Below are positions 1 to 10,267 of a stretch of DNA of 53,801 bases, piece after piece. The position numbers and the translations under genes are program-made. The stretch comes from Bermanella sp. 47_1433_sub80_T6 (lineage in GTDB: Bacteria > Pseudomonadota > Gammaproteobacteria > Pseudomonadales > Oceanobacteraceae), in the NCBI GenBank assembly GCA_002162985.1, contig MAAD01000139.1:1-53801 (forward strand). Direction: 5' to 3'. Each line of letters opens with the position of its first letter. Positions within the stretch are counted from its first letter, which is position 1. The notes under the pieces are model-generated. The model searched no databases and was not told where the DNA came from. It worked only from the letters and a program-made list of their open reading frames with translations.

Positions 1-1
1 C

Positions 2-782
<781 letters not shown>

Positions 783-832
783 GATCGCAAGCGGAAAGAA
801 AAGCCTTGCCGCTCACCATCGATGATAACTGG

Positions 833-1057
833 CTACTGCCAGGTATCATCCCCATCATCTGGGGCTATTTCGGTTGTGACGCTATTGCCACACTTTTTAC
901 ACTTGCCTTCGATGGCAATTTTGCCATCTAACTCGTATTCAACAGGATCTGTCATACCCAGATCCACCTGCTGACATTCATTACACCAGGTTTGCAGTAA
1001 AAAATCGGCTTGCTCTTCTGGGTCACGCAGGTAAAAATCGCGCTCTATTCTATCCAT
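833..1057 (-). CDS. Small zinc-ribbon-like protein of unknown function
   Basis: A protein of about 74 residues with two CxxC pairs, CNEC near residue 29 and CKKC near residue 58. This spacing is typical of a zinc ribbon or rubredoxin-like knuckle. The rest is acidic, with an acidic tail ending DDGDDTWQ. The ORF track starts at a TTG (1069), but a GGAG sequence is better placed for the second of two adjacent ATGs, giving MDRIERDFYLRDP. It is divergent from the next gene with only about 36 bases between starts, so each promoter must overlap the other gene or they are regulated together. I do not recognise a named family. Structural zinc binding is an inference from the cysteines only. Confidence 0.65.
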   Translation of the reverse strand: MDRIERDFYLRDPEEQADFLLQTWCNECQQVDLGMTDPVEYELDGKIAIEGKCKKCGNSVTTEIAPDDGDDTWQ

Positions 1058-1093
1058 CATTTTCTCCAATTTAATTTTCAGACAGGATTGTAT

Positions 1094-1588
1094 ATGGAAT
1101 ACCCCCGTTTTCTAGTACTAGAAGCCAGTAGTTACCAAGAAGATGCATATCCGGTGGCCGCATGCTGGTCCATTGGCGATGGCCAACTTAAAGATGTGCT
1201 CATTCGCCCGGAACAAGAATGGCTAAAAACCGATGCCTCCAACGAAGACAACCAGGAAATTACTCGTCAACAACTTGAATTAACCGGAGAAAGTGCACTG
1301 GACGTGGTGCGTGAATTATCCGAGGACGTGGACAAACAGCAGGTATACGTGAGCGAAGCCTACTTGTATCGTCACTGGCTAGGAACGCTTTACGGAGCCT
1401 TTGGTGCCGAAGTGCCTTTTGATATGGCGCCACTGAGTGATTTGTTTTTCATGTCGGAAAGTGAACTGGAGGAAGAGCTGGAAAACCTGTCCAGCAATCT
1501 GCTACTGGACTTACGAGTTCCGGAAGAACGAGTGCGCACTTTGCTGGAACTTTATGTGCGCCTAAGGGATTCCGGCGCCATTGAATAA
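1094..1588 (+). CDS. Unknown protein, possible degenerate RNase H-fold (DEDD exonuclease-like) domain
   Basis: A protein of about 164 residues. The listed ORF is longer at the 5' end, but ATG 1094 (MEYPRFLVLEASS) follows an AGGA site at good spacing and avoids overlap with the divergent gene. The N-terminal pattern FLVLEASS...YPVAACWSI...LIRPEQEW resembles the first strands of DEDD-type 3'-5' exonucleases (usual motif D-x-E). The segment VYVSEAYLYRHWLGTLYGAFG resembles the later D-containing motif. In both places the expected catalytic aspartates are replaced, so if the fold is right the protein is probably not a nuclease. The C terminus is acidic and helical. No function is assigned; the fold call is an inference by eye. 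Confidence 0.6.
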   Translation: MEYPRFLVLEASSYQEDAYPVAACWSIGDGQLKDVLIRPEQEWLKTDASNEDNQEITRQQLELTGESALDVVRELSEDVDKQQVYVSEAYLYRHWLGTLYGAFGAEVPFDMAPLSDLFFMSESELEEELENLSSNLLLDLRVPEERVRTLLELYVRLRDSGAIE

Positions 1589-1608
1589 AACAAGCTAAGC
1601 AAAGCTCA

Positions 1609-2316
1609 CTACCAGTTCAATACGGCCTTAACAAAAGGCCGGGTGAGCTTACGCTGCGCGCTTAATGAAGCGCTATCCAACTGTTGCAATACCTCGAACA
1701 TCTTACCCATATTGCCATCAACGTGACGCACTATGTACTTAGCCACCTCTGGACCAAGCTCAAACCCTCGGTTTTGAGCCCTGTTTTGCATGGCCGCTAC
1801 TTTAAAATCGTCATCCACTTCATCAAAGCGGTAGACCAACCCCCACTGCAAGCGAGTGAGTAAATCTGGCAATTTCACGCCCAATTCACCGGGCGCCTTA
1901 TCCGCAGCGAACACCAAACGACCGCCAGCATCACGTACCCGGTTAAACAAATGAAATAACGCTTCTTCCCACTTGGCCTTTCCCGCTATGGCCTGCACAT
2001 TGTCCAGCGCGATAAGCGGCAAATCTTCCAGGCTCTCAAATACAGCAGGTGAATACATAACCAGCTCATCCAGGGGCAGGTATACACTGTTTAGCTGGTT
2101 ACTTTGTGCTTCGTGACAGGCCGCTTGCAGTAAATGACTGCAACCCACGCCTTCCGGACCACTAATGAAGATACTTTGCTCACCTTGAGCACTGGCTGCC
2201 AGGCGAATTTGCGCCACTGCCTCTACGGCTTGCTGCGCATAGAAGTTTTCAAAGGTCGCATCGTCACGTAGTTGAACCGACAAAGGTAGCTGTTCTACAA
2301 CTTGTACTGAAGTCAT
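1609..2316 (-). CDS. hda: DnaA inactivator Hda
   Basis: AAA+ protein related to DnaA that acts with the DNA-loaded beta clamp to stimulate hydrolysis of DnaA-bound ATP after initiation. The 235 residues match the usual Hda length. The N-terminal QLPLSVQLRDDATFENF contains the clamp-binding-like QLPLSV segment. The P-loop GPEGVGCSHLL lies near residues 54-64, the Walker B-like segment LIALDNVQ near residue 105, and the sensor 2 region (GNMGKMFEVL) near the C terminus. It sits between the DUF2066 gene and the unknown pair on the other strand. Hda next to DUF2066-purM is the same order as in Pseudomonas. Confidence 0.93.
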   Translation of the reverse strand: MTSVQVVEQLPLSVQLRDDATFENFYAQQAVEAVAQIRLAASAQGEQSIFISGPEGVGCSHLLQAACHEAQSNQLNSVYLPLDELVMYSPAVFESLEDLPLIALDNVQAIAGKAKWEEALFHLFNRVRDAGGRLVFAADKAPGELGVKLPDLLTRLQWGLVYRFDEVDDDFKVAAMQNRAQNRGFELGPEVAKYIVRHVDGNMGKMFEVLQQLDSASLSAQRKLTRPFVKAVLNW

Positions 2317-2425
2317 TATGTTTCCGAATAAAACTCAGTGTCTTTGTATATTTTATAAGAGGCGTAATACTACCACAACTATCAACAGTACTGTCAGTGG
2401 CAATCTAAATAACGCCTCGAATGTA

Positions 2426-3502
2426 TTATGGGCGCCAGCTCAAATGTATAACTTCAGCGGGCTCAAATGATTCATCTTCCTTGGGGCGCGCCTTGTTCAG
2501 CAGCAGCTTACGATCCAGCGACAAGGCCTGCTTAAACTGTTCAAAACTGCCATTTAACGACAGATCCATGGCCAGTGTATCTTTACTTAGCTTCGTAATC
2601 ACCACTCGCTCGGTAATTGCCATTTTCTCCAGATACTTGGTCAACAGCGCATAATCGCGCAACGAATTAACCGAGCCCACCTCAATTTTCAAGTGATTAC
2701 CATGAAGGCCACTGGCTTTTAGGGCGAACTTATTGGCCAACACTTGCGCTGCCACGGTTAACCCGGACAACACCTGCTGATCCAGAGTATCCGTCTCGAA
2801 TAGGTAATTACGCTCTTGCCCATCAAAAAAGAAGCTCCACTGCCCTTTCCATTTGCCTTCCGGGCCTTGAAATACTCTGGCCGCTAAAACCGACTCTGCT
2901 CCATAACGCTCACTGGCAGCCACTATGGGGTCAGCAAAAAGCCCCCATAGTTGCTCTACAGGCAGCTTTATAGCGTCCTCCAGATCATAAACCGGATATA
3001 CCAGGGGCAAGCCCCGTACATCGCCAGCCTTTTGCAACGCAAGCTTAGCAAGATGCTCACTGTCATCGGCGATAACGTGACGCTCGCCAATATCATCTAT
3101 TGCCAACCACACCATAATACTGGGCCGGTTTTTACCCCAGCGCGGAAGCTTGGCCGCTTTTATCAACCTCTGAATGGACTTCCCTTCAAAGCGCATATTC
3201 AGCTGCTTAGACCCCACAACCACCTGCTGAGCCAGTTCATTATCCAAGGTGGTGTAACTGTACTGATACAGATATTGGTCAGCTATTTTTAAGGCCTTGT
3301 TAATGACTTTATTATCGACAGGCGGGGCAAAACCACTGACTTTTTGCAATACCTCAAGCAAACCCTCTCGTGCCCCCGCCTGGCGACTGGCCAATTGTTG
3401 ATCGGGCACCAGTATCCTGGCATCGTACAAACCCTCGATGGATTTGGCGTTAGATGTGACGCTCAACAGACAGGCCAGCACCACAAAAATAAAAGTTCTC
3501 AT
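2426..3502 (-). CDS. DUF2066 domain protein, exported
   Basis: A 358-residue protein with an N-terminal signal peptide (about residues 1-19, ending near SNAKS), so it is probably periplasmic or anchored outside the cytoplasm. The body matches the DUF2066 family that lies next to hda and purM in many gammaproteobacteria: the segment after the signal (LYDARILVPDQQLASRQAGA), KVSGFAPP and the ALLTKYLEKM region are typical. Function is unknown. It reads in the same direction as hda, 109 bases upstream of it, and is divergent from purM, so the 178-base gap at 3503-3680 probably holds promoters for both sides. Confidence 0.8.
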   Translation of the reverse strand: MRTFIFVVLACLLSVTSNAKSIEGLYDARILVPDQQLASRQAGAREGLLEVLQKVSGFAPPVDNKVINKALKIADQYLYQYSYTTLDNELAQQVVVGSKQLNMRFEGKSIQRLIKAAKLPRWGKNRPSIMVWLAIDDIGERHVIADDSEHLAKLALQKAGDVRGLPLVYPVYDLEDAIKLPVEQLWGLFADPIVAASERYGAESVLAARVFQGPEGKWKGQWSFFFDGQERNYLFETDTLDQQVLSGLTVAAQVLANKFALKASGLHGNHLKIEVGSVNSLRDYALLTKYLEKMAITERVVITKLSKDTLAMDLSLNGSFEQFKQALSLDRKLLLNKARPKEDESFEPAEVIHLSWRP

Positions 3503-3680
3503 GCTTCTTTAACTTATTCTTAAATCTAAAGCTCTATTTTGCCTAGAATCGCAGAAATTACAGCCCCAAAGAGCAAAAAAATGCATTAGATGGGAATGTA
3601 TTATTTCTAAAGTGCGCACCAAGTGGTAAAATTCGGCCCCGTTTTTATTTATATGATCTTTTTCACAAAAGGCAGCCCCC

Positions 3681-4736
3681 ATGAGCGATCAAAACAAGTC
3701 TCTTAGCTATAAAGATGCTGGCGTTGACATTGAAGCCGGTAATGAACTTGTTAGCCGTATTAAAGGTGTCGTTAAAAAAACGCGTCGCCCTGAGGTAATG
3801 AGTGGACTGGGCGGCTTCGCCGGCCTATGTAGCCTGCCAACCAAATACAAAGAGCCTATCCTGGTATCGGGCACCGATGGCGTAGGCACCAAACTTCGCC
3901 TCGCCATGGACCTAAACAAACACGACACCATAGGCATAGATTTGGTTGCCATGTGTGTAAACGACCTTATTGTGTGTGGCGCCGAACCTTTGTTCTTTCT
4001 GGATTACTACGCCACTGGCAAGCTTAACGTAGACGTGGCCGCCTCAGTAATTACCGGTATTGGTGAAGGCTGCCAAATGTCTGGCTGTGCGTTAGTGGGC
4101 GGTGAAACGGCCGAAATGCCAGGCATGTACGAAGGGGAAGACTACGACCTGGCTGGTTTCTGTGTGGGCGTAGCCGAAAAAGAAGAGCTTATTGACGGCA
4201 GCAAGGTAAAAGCTGGCGATGTGATTGTAGGCATTCAATCATCAGGCCTGCACTCCAACGGCTACTCTTTAGCCCGTAAAATTCTGGAAGTGGCCGATGC
4301 CGACCTAAGCAGCGACCTGGACGGCCAATCCCTGGCAGATGCTCTGATGGCCCCTACCCGCATTTACGTTAAACCCATTCTAAAGATGCTTGAAACCGTT
4401 GATGCCCACTCCATTTGCCACATCACAGGCGGCGGCGTTTACGAAAACATTCCTCGTGTATTGCCCGAAGGCACTAAAGTGATTTTGGACGGTTCAGCCT
4501 GGCAGCGTCCTGCCATTTATGACTGGCTACAAGCCAAAGGCAATGTTGATTGGCACGAGATGCACCTTACCTTCAACTGCGGCCTGGGCATGATCGTGGT
4601 ATTACCTGAAGACAAGGCACAAGAGGCTATCGACATCTTAAACGCCGAAGGCGAGACCGCCACCCTGGTAGGCCGCATCGAAACTGCCCAAGAAGGCGAC
4701 GCATTGGTTATCGTTAAAGGCGTAGACGAGGAATAA
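3681..4736 (+). CDS. purM: Phosphoribosylformylglycinamidine cyclo-ligase (AIR synthetase)
   Basis: Catalyses the ATP-dependent closure of FGAM to AIR, the fifth step of de novo purine synthesis, in the cytoplasm. The 351 residues are close to the usual 345-350. Seen motifs are [12 protein letters not shown] at the N terminus, the glycine-rich [29 protein letters not shown] and the late [16 protein letters not shown]. The ATG at 3681 follows an AAGG site. purN begins 3 bases after the stop, so the two form an operon. A plausible weak -10 (TAAAAT) lies about 55 bases upstream; no PurR palindrome was seen. Confidence 0.97.
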   Translation: MSDQNKSLSYKDAGVDIEAGNELVSRIKGVVKKTRRPEVMSGLGGFAGLCSLPTKYKEPILVSGTDGVGTKLRLAMDLNKHDTIGIDLVAMCVNDLIVCGAEPLFFLDYYATGKLNVDVAASVITGIGEGCQMSGCALVGGETAEMPGMYEGEDYDLAGFCVGVAEKEELIDGSKVKAGDVIVGIQSSGLHSNGYSLARKILEVADADLSSDLDGQSLADALMAPTRIYVKPILKMLETVDAHSICHITGGGVYENIPRVLPEGTKVILDGSAWQRPAIYDWLQAKGNVDWHEMHLTFNCGLGMIVVLPEDKAQEAIDILNAEGETATLVGRIETAQEGDALVIVKGVDEE

Positions 4737-4739
4737 ACG

Positions 4740-5402
4740 GTGAGAGAAGAAAAAGCCGAACCGGCACGCATCGTCGTTTTAATCTCTGGCTCTGGCTCGA
4801 ATATGCAAGCCATTGCCGAGGCCTGCCAAAAGCAGAACATGGACGCTGAAATCGTTGCCGTTATAAGCAATCGCCCAGGAGTACCCGGCCTGGAACGGGC
4901 CCAGCAATTTGATATCCCTAACGAAGTATTGGATCACACCAGTTTCGCCACCCGCGAAGAGTTTGACATCAACTTGATACGCGCCATAGACGAACACAGC
5001 CCGGACTTAGTGGTACTGGCTGGCTTCATGCGCATCCTCACCTCGGAATTCGTACGCCGCTACAAAGGCCGCCTGCTTAACATCCACCCTTCTCTGCTGC
5101 CCAAATACAAGGGGTTACACACCCATAAAAGGGCATTAGAGGCAGGCGACAAAGAGCACGGCGTGACTGTACACTTTGTCAGTGAGGATTTGGACGGCGG
5201 TCCTAATATCATCCAGGCTGTGGTACCCGTGCTGGACGATGACAGCGAAACCACCCTGCAAAGCCGGGTTCAGATCCAAGAGCACATCATTTACCCCATC
5301 GCGGTAAAATGGTTTACCGAGGGACGCCTAACCATGCTCAAAGGAGACGCTTATTTTGATAACCAAGCCCTCCCGGAAAGCGGCCTGCAATTAAACCACT
5401 GA
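4740..5402 (+). CDS. purN: Phosphoribosylglycinamide formyltransferase
   Basis: Transfers the formyl group from 10-formyl-THF to GAR, the third step of purine synthesis. It uses a GTG start only 3 bases after the purM stop, with an AGGA ribosome site inside the end of purM. The 220 residues include VVLISGSGSNMQAI (phosphate loop), the catalytic HPSLLPKYKGL, and HGVTVHFV with the aspartate of DLDGGPNI. Length is normal for PurN. It is followed by a perfect hairpin without a T-tract (5425-5453) before the DUF3108 gene. Confidence 0.96.
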   Translation: MREEKAEPARIVVLISGSGSNMQAIAEACQKQNMDAEIVAVISNRPGVPGLERAQQFDIPNEVLDHTSFATREEFDINLIRAIDEHSPDLVVLAGFMRILTSEFVRRYKGRLLNIHPSLLPKYKGLHTHKRALEAGDKEHGVTVHFVSEDLDGGPNIIQAVVPVLDDDSETTLQSRVQIQEHIIYPIAVKWFTEGRLTMLKGDAYFDNQALPESGLQLNH

Positions 5403-5424
5403 TCTAATCGAGCCTGGTCTTAAT

Positions 5425-5453
5425 CCATTTGCTGGCACCTTGCCAGCAAATGG
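5425..5453. other. Perfect 13-bp hairpin after purN
   Basis: CCATTTGCTGGCA, loop CCT, then its exact reverse complement. It has no T-run on either side, so it is not a classical intrinsic terminator. It could partially terminate purMN, protect the 3' end of the mRNA, or act in RNA processing. Confidence 0.6.
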
Positions 5454-5494
5454 GCTTATACTGAAGATCAGCTTCAAGGATTAGGCCAGTTACT

Positions 5495-6268
5495 TTGTTT
5501 AAGTTAATCACTACCGCAATATTATTTTTCTGCACCGCCAGTTACAGCTTCAGTGACGCCCCGCTTGCCAATCCAGATACCAACAGCGAAAAAGCAGTAA
5601 CAAGCAAGCCAAGCCTCACCCCATACAGTGCAAACTACGAAGTCACCTGGAAAGCCGGCTGGTTTCCCATCACCGTTAAAGCAACACGCACCTTAAAAGC
5701 GTCGGAAGAATTTGATTGGACACTGTCTTTTGAAGCCTATTCGTCCATAGCCGACCTTAGTGAAATCTCGCACTTTAATGTGGAAAATCAGGTCATCCTG
5801 CCACAAAAATATCGCTATAAAACCACAGGATTTTTAAGCAAGTCCCACCGCAGCCAAGAATTTAACTGGCCTGAAAAAAAGTTATGGTTACCGAGAAAAG
5901 ATGTTTGGGCACAATATGAACTGCCTGAAAACCTACAGGACAATATGAGTTACCAGGAGCAAATTCGCCTAGAACTCATGGCAGGAAAAAAACAGTTTGA
6001 ATACCCTATCGCCTACAAAAATCGACTCAAACACTATTACTTTGAAGTGGTGGGAGAAAGCCAGCTAAAAACCAAACAAGGAAAAATTACCGCCATTGAA
6101 GTGAAGCAGACTCATTTAAAAAATAAAAAAGAGTCTACTCATATATGGTACGCCAAAGATTATGATCACTTAATGGTCAAGCTGGTTAAAGTGAGATCCA
6201 ACGGTGACAAAAATACCATATTACTAAAGGATGCCCAGCTTCAGGGGCGCAGTTTGTTAGGGTTTTAA
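5495..6268 (+). CDS. DUF3108 domain protein, exported
   Basis: A 257-residue protein with an apparent signal peptide (MFKLITTAILFFCTASYSFS), expected in the periplasm. After a short linker the segment PYSANYEVTWKAGWFPITVK and the later THIWYAKDYDHLMVKL match DUF3108, a family of unknown role often found beside purN in gammaproteobacteria. The best start is TTG 5495, because no ATG lies near the signal sequence; an AGG sits about 12 bases upstream, so initiation may be weak. It converges on dcd, with 15 bases between the two stops. Confidence 0.78.
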   Translation: MFKLITTAILFFCTASYSFSDAPLANPDTNSEKAVTSKPSLTPYSANYEVTWKAGWFPITVKATRTLKASEEFDWTLSFEAYSSIADLSEISHFNVENQVILPQKYRYKTTGFLSKSHRSQEFNWPEKKLWLPRKDVWAQYELPENLQDNMSYQEQIRLELMAGKKQFEYPIAYKNRLKHYYFEVVGESQLKTKQGKITAIEVKQTHLKNKKESTHIWYAKDYDHLMVKLVKVRSNGDKNTILLKDAQLQGRSLLGF

Positions 6269-6283
6269 CCCTGCATTTATAGA

Positions 6284-6865
6284 CTAATCATCCCCCATGC
6301 GTGATGAAATAGCCCCCTGCTGATTTTTATATTTCGCATCTTCTCTGGAGTGGTAGGGCCGCTTAGCCGGATTTGATAGGGTTTCAAAACTTAATGCACA
6401 AATGATCATCTCGGGCTTAAGGGCCAGCGGCATCTTACCCAGATTATAAAACTCCAGCACCACCTGACCTTTCCAGCCTGGATCGATACGCCCGGCCGTT
6501 ACGTGCACCATCAAACCCAGACGAGCCAAACTGGAGCGACCGTCCAACCAACCCACCAAATCATCAGGAATTTCTACCGACTCCAAAGTACTGCCCAATA
6601 CCAGTTCCCCTGGGTGAATAAAAAAAGCATCATCCCCTTCGATAACAATCTCTTTACCCATGACGCGGTCAATGTCTTTATTAAGCTGCTCGCGGGCGCC
6701 CGACAAATCCAAAAAAGGCACCGAGTTATTACTAAATACCCGAAAGCCTTTGGCCAGACGCAAATCCACACTAATACCAGAAATGGCATTCACTTCGGGT
6801 TGAGGTGTGAGCTTAATATGACCACTTTCCAGGGCCGCTTCGATATCACCATCACTTAAACGCAT
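6284..6865 (-). CDS. dcd: dCTP deaminase
   Basis: Converts dCTP to dUTP, the main source of dUMP for thymidylate synthesis in proteobacteria. The 193 residues equal the E. coli length. Seen motifs are [41 protein letters not shown] (substrate loop with the conserved serine and arginine) and [16 protein letters not shown], which carries the catalytic glutamate. The C-terminal [13 protein letters not shown] is the nucleotide lid. It is divergent from tmcA with 71 bases between starts. A TAGAAT -10 candidate for dcd lies at about 6900-6905. Confidence 0.97.
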   Translation of the reverse strand: MRLSDGDIEAALESGHIKLTPQPEVNAISGISVDLRLAKGFRVFSNNSVPFLDLSGAREQLNKDIDRVMGKEIVIEGDDAFFIHPGELVLGSTLESVEIPDDLVGWLDGRSSLARLGLMVHVTAGRIDPGWKGQVVLEFYNLGKMPLALKPEMIICALSFETLSNPAKRPYHSREDAKYKNQQGAISSRMGDD

Positions 6866-6936
6866 GCAAAGCCTATCAACTTGGATACAATTGGCGCAGA
6901 TTCTACCGTTCTTTCAAAGCGAGTAACAGCGAACAT

Positions 6937-8934
6937 ATGCAAGCCTGGTTAAGCTTTTTATCCACCCTATCCCAATCAGCAGCCAATCTTGGTCATCGCC
7001 AGGTGATTTTGTTGTCTGGTCCACTGGACTGGAGCTGGCCACTACTCAAACCCTGGCTTGCCCAGCACAAAAACAATGCAATCATTAGCCAGAACATTCC
7101 AGCAGGCATAGATGGCAAACAACTGCCGGCGAATAAACCCGGCAACTTGTTGGGTTATGAATCTGACAACGTAGTATTTAATTGCCATGAGGGACTATAC
7201 CCGGACGCACTTACCGCCATTTCAGGCACACTCATTTGCGGCGGAGTACTTTTTATACTGTGTCCGGACACTCAATTGTGGCCGAACCACACAGATGACT
7301 TTGCCATGAACCGCGCCCCTCACGCGCCAGGTGCAATGCCCACCCCCAACAACTACCACATGGTTCGACGCCTGCTACAAAAGTCAAAATTGCATAAAAT
7401 ACACGTAATAAAACAAGGGGATGAGCTACCCAGCCTACCCGCCACACCATTAGCCGTATGGCAGGCACCCTCGAACCTTACTCGCGACCAAAAGCAGGTA
7501 TTTCAGGGCATTTACAATACCTTTAGCCTAAAAAAATACATCCACGTCATCACTGCGGACCGCGGCAGAGGCAAATCCCACCTGCTTGGTAAACTTCTTG
7601 ATAACTTAATTAACTCAGGTATAGATAACGGTATAAAGTGTTATCTAACCGCACCTAACAAAACCGCCTGCCTGGCGGTATACAAGGCCCTGGAACATTC
7701 AAAGCCCTGGGTGACAGAGCACATAACCTTTATCCCTCCAGAGAAGGTACTTAGTACCGTCACCCAACACGATATATTATTGGTAGATGAAGCCGCCAGC
7801 CTGCCAATTGACCTACTGGTCCAATACAGTACTCATCTCAACAAACTCATATTGGCCACCACCACCCATGGCTACGAGGGCACCGGTAAGGGGTTTCAGA
7901 TACGATTTTTTAGTCACCTAAAGAACCTGGACTCCAGCAAAGGCATCCACCGCCACACACTAACCAGCCCAGTACGCTACTCAGATACAGACCCACTTGA
8001 GCACTGGCTGTTCGATGCCTTTTGCCTTAAAAGTGAACCGAAAGGCCTAAACCTTAACCACCTACAAGTGGTTAACCCTTTTGTGAAGGTATTCGACCAG
8101 CAGCAACTGGCCACAGACAATCCATTTCTGGAAGAAGTGTTTGGTTTATTGATTCAAGCTCATTATCAAACACGGCCCAGTGATCTTAGAGATATATTGG
8201 ACGCACCTGGTTTTAGGTTATTTGCAGTATTGAATGGCAATGACCGGCAACCTACCCTATTGGCCGCCTGCCTAATTGGTGACGAGGGGCCTGTTCACAA
8301 CCTCCCTACAGATAACCATGAGACAAACCCATCATTACACCAGGATATTTTTAACGGACTACGCCGCCCCAAAGGACATTTAATCCCTCAAGTTTTGGCC
8401 CATCACATGGGGCTAGTGCAAGCACTTAAACTAAAAGGCGCGCGCATAATACGCATCGCCACCCTTCCTAATTTACAGCAGCAAAATCTGGGCAGCCTAC
8501 TACTAACATATGTTAGCCGGCACCTTAAAAATAATCACTACGATTACCTGGGTTCCAGTTATGCAGATACAAAAGATGTACGGAGTTTTTGGCTAAAAAA
8601 TAATTTTAAGCGGGTTCGCATTGGTAACAAAAAAGACGCCGCCAGCGGAACGTATTCTGCGTTAACCATGAAAGGGTTAAGCCCACAGGGAATCGAACTT
8701 GAACAAACGGCCGAGGCTATTTTTTTAAGATCCACAAATCAAATAGAAAGTAGGGCCCAGCTTACAGATATTGAAAATCAACTGTTAAACGCATTCTTAA
8801 CACAAAGGGGCAGTTACGAGCATGCCAAGCAGCTACTGAGTCGCTTTAAGCACTGGGACATGGACTTTCCCAAGAAAGCCAGTAAGGAATTTAAACGTCA
8901 GGTTTCGAACTGGCTACATCGGAACAGCCTGTAA
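6937..8934 (+). CDS. tmcA: tRNA(Met) cytidine acetyltransferase TmcA
   Basis: Makes N4-acetylcytidine at the wobble position of elongator tRNA-Met using acetyl-CoA and ATP. The 665 residues contain an N-terminal domain, a RecA-like helicase module with Walker A ADRGRGKSH (about residues 207-215) and Walker B VDEAASLP (about 283-290), then a GNAT acetyltransferase domain (around LKGARIIRIATLPNLQQQNLGSLL) and a C-terminal tail. Length is near the E. coli 671. Its stop is followed by a hairpin shared with the converging mrp gene. Confidence 0.93.
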   Translation: MQAWLSFLSTLSQSAANLGHRQVILLSGPLDWSWPLLKPWLAQHKNNAIISQNIPAGIDGKQLPANKPGNLLGYESDNVVFNCHEGLYPDALTAISGTLICGGVLFILCPDTQLWPNHTDDFAMNRAPHAPGAMPTPNNYHMVRRLLQKSKLHKIHVIKQGDELPSLPATPLAVWQAPSNLTRDQKQVFQGIYNTFSLKKYIHVITADRGRGKSHLLGKLLDNLINSGIDNGIKCYLTAPNKTACLAVYKALEHSKPWVTEHITFIPPEKVLSTVTQHDILLVDEAASLPIDLLVQYSTHLNKLILATTTHGYEGTGKGFQIRFFSHLKNLDSSKGIHRHTLTSPVRYSDTDPLEHWLFDAFCLKSEPKGLNLNHLQVVNPFVKVFDQQQLATDNPFLEEVFGLLIQAHYQTRPSDLRDILDAPGFRLFAVLNGNDRQPTLLAACLIGDEGPVHNLPTDNHETNPSLHQDIFNGLRRPKGHLIPQVLAHHMGLVQALKLKGARIIRIATLPNLQQQNLGSLLLTYVSRHLKNNHYDYLGSSYADTKDVRSFWLKNNFKRVRIGNKKDAASGTYSALTMKGLSPQGIELEQTAEAIFLRSTNQIESRAQLTDIENQLLNAFLTQRGSYEHAKQLLSRFKHWDMDFPKKASKEFKRQVSNWLHRNSL

Positions 8935-8936
8935 AA

Positions 8937-8969
8937 GTGCTGCGCCGCTTAATCTACAGACGGCGCCAC
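8937..8969. terminator. Likely bidirectional terminator between tmcA and mrp
   Basis: The arms GTG(CT)GCGCCG and CGGCGCCAC form a 9-bp stem with a 2-base bulge. The element sits between two converging genes, and a T-rich stretch TCTTTATT follows on the plus strand. Terminator strength is uncertain because the T-tract is interrupted. Confidence 0.5.
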
Positions 8970-8985
8970 TCTTTATTCAGGTTAC

Positions 8986-10074
8986 TTAATCATCACTAAT
9001 TTGTATTTCAGGAACCTGCTGCACAGCTAAAACACTTAGCTTTGCCGCCATGGCGCGGGCTGTATTTAAATACATCTGCGCCACCTCACTCTCATGGTCG
9101 GCGGCCACCACTGGCAATCCGGAATCGCTTTGCTCTCGGATGTATTTTGACAGAGGTAAAGATCCCAGCAGTTCAGTGTTAAATTCTTCGACAATTTTTT
9201 CCGCACCGCCCTCGCCAAAAATGTGCTCCACGTGGCCGCAGTTTCCACAAATATGAATCGACATATTTTCGATGATACCCAACACAGGAATATTAACCTT
9301 GTTAAACATCTCGATGCCTTTTTTGGCATCCAGCAAGGCAATGTCTTGCGGCGTCGTGACCACCACGGAAGCCGATACCGGAATTTTCTGTGACAAAGTA
9401 AGCTGGATATCCCCTGTGCCCGGAGGCATATCAATAATCAGGTAATCCAGCTCATTCCACACGGTTTGAGTAATAAGCTGTTGCAGTGCCCCACTCACCA
9501 TGGGGCCGCGCCATACCATGGGCGTATTTTCGGTAACCAAATAGGCCATTGACATGGTCTGTAGCCCCAATGACTCCACCGGCTTAAAGAATTTTTCTTG
9601 TATGGTTTCTGGTCGAGTGTCAGTCGACACACCCAGTAACATCCCCAAGGAAGGACCATATATATCAGCATCCAACACCCCCACACGGGCGCCGTCTTTG
9701 GCCAGGGCCAGGGCCAGGTTCACAGCCGTAGTGGATTTACCCACGCCACCCTTACCCGAGGCCACCGCCACAATATTTTTAACACCCTTAATGCTCTGTA
9801 GATTTTCATGAGCCTTGTGCGACTCCACTTTCCAGCCCACGCTGACTTCGGCATGCTCAATACCTGGCACATTCTCGATGGCAACTTTTAACATCTGCGC
9901 GATGCCATCTTTTAGATACTCACTGGGGTACTTAAGCAGTACATCTAACACCACCTGGTCGGCTTGAACTTCAAGACGGTCAATGGCACCGGCCGAGATC
10001 AAATCTGTACCCAGGTAAGGATCTTGATAACCCTTAATGGCTTCCTGTACTGCTGCTAATATTGCCTGCGGCAT
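8986..10074 (-). CDS. apbC: Mrp/ApbC-type iron-sulfur cluster carrier ATPase
   Basis: P-loop ATPase that carries and delivers Fe-S clusters to apoproteins. The ORF track starts at TTG 10089, but ATG 10074 (MPQAILAAV) has an AAAGGG site directly upstream, giving 362 residues. It has an N-terminal DUF59/MIP18-like region (about residues 1-85), the deviant Walker [10 protein letters not shown] (about 107-115), [16 protein letters not shown], and the cluster-binding CGNCG near residue 280. It is divergent from metG, a common pairing in this class. Confidence 0.92.
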   Translation of the reverse strand: MPQAILAAVQEAIKGYQDPYLGTDLISAGAIDRLEVQADQVVLDVLLKYPSEYLKDGIAQMLKVAIENVPGIEHAEVSVGWKVESHKAHENLQSIKGVKNIVAVASGKGGVGKSTTAVNLALALAKDGARVGVLDADIYGPSLGMLLGVSTDTRPETIQEKFFKPVESLGLQTMSMAYLVTENTPMVWRGPMVSGALQQLITQTVWNELDYLIIDMPPGTGDIQLTLSQKIPVSASVVVTTPQDIALLDAKKGIEMFNKVNIPVLGIIENMSIHICGNCGHVEHIFGEGGAEKIVEEFNTELLGSLPLSKYIREQSDSGLPVVAADHESEVAQMYLNTARAMAAKLSVLAVQQVPEIQISDD

Positions 10075-10188
10075 AATCAACCCTTTCAATAAACCTACTA
10101 ATTTGGTCGGACTTTATCATTTTAGCCTAATCTTGGGCATCCTTAATGCGCTCTCTGGCAAACATTGCTACATGCATTTGGCAATTCC

Positions 10189-10197
10189 TGCTATATT
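10189..10197 (+). promoter_or_regulatory. Extended -10 candidate for metG
   Basis: TGCTATATT, a TGn-extended -10, lies about 70 bases upstream of the metG ATG and has no convincing -35. It matches the TGCTATAAT seen before metH. Confidence 0.4.
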
Positions 10198-10267
10198 AAC
10201 GCCCATCAAAATGTGGGAAAACCCAGGTTCTCCAACACATCTAAACCCTATTACCCAAGAGTCATCC

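Noticed and set aside
3503-3680. PurR box upstream of purM
   Set aside because: No ACGCAAACG-type palindrome; only an AT-rich promoter-like stretch.
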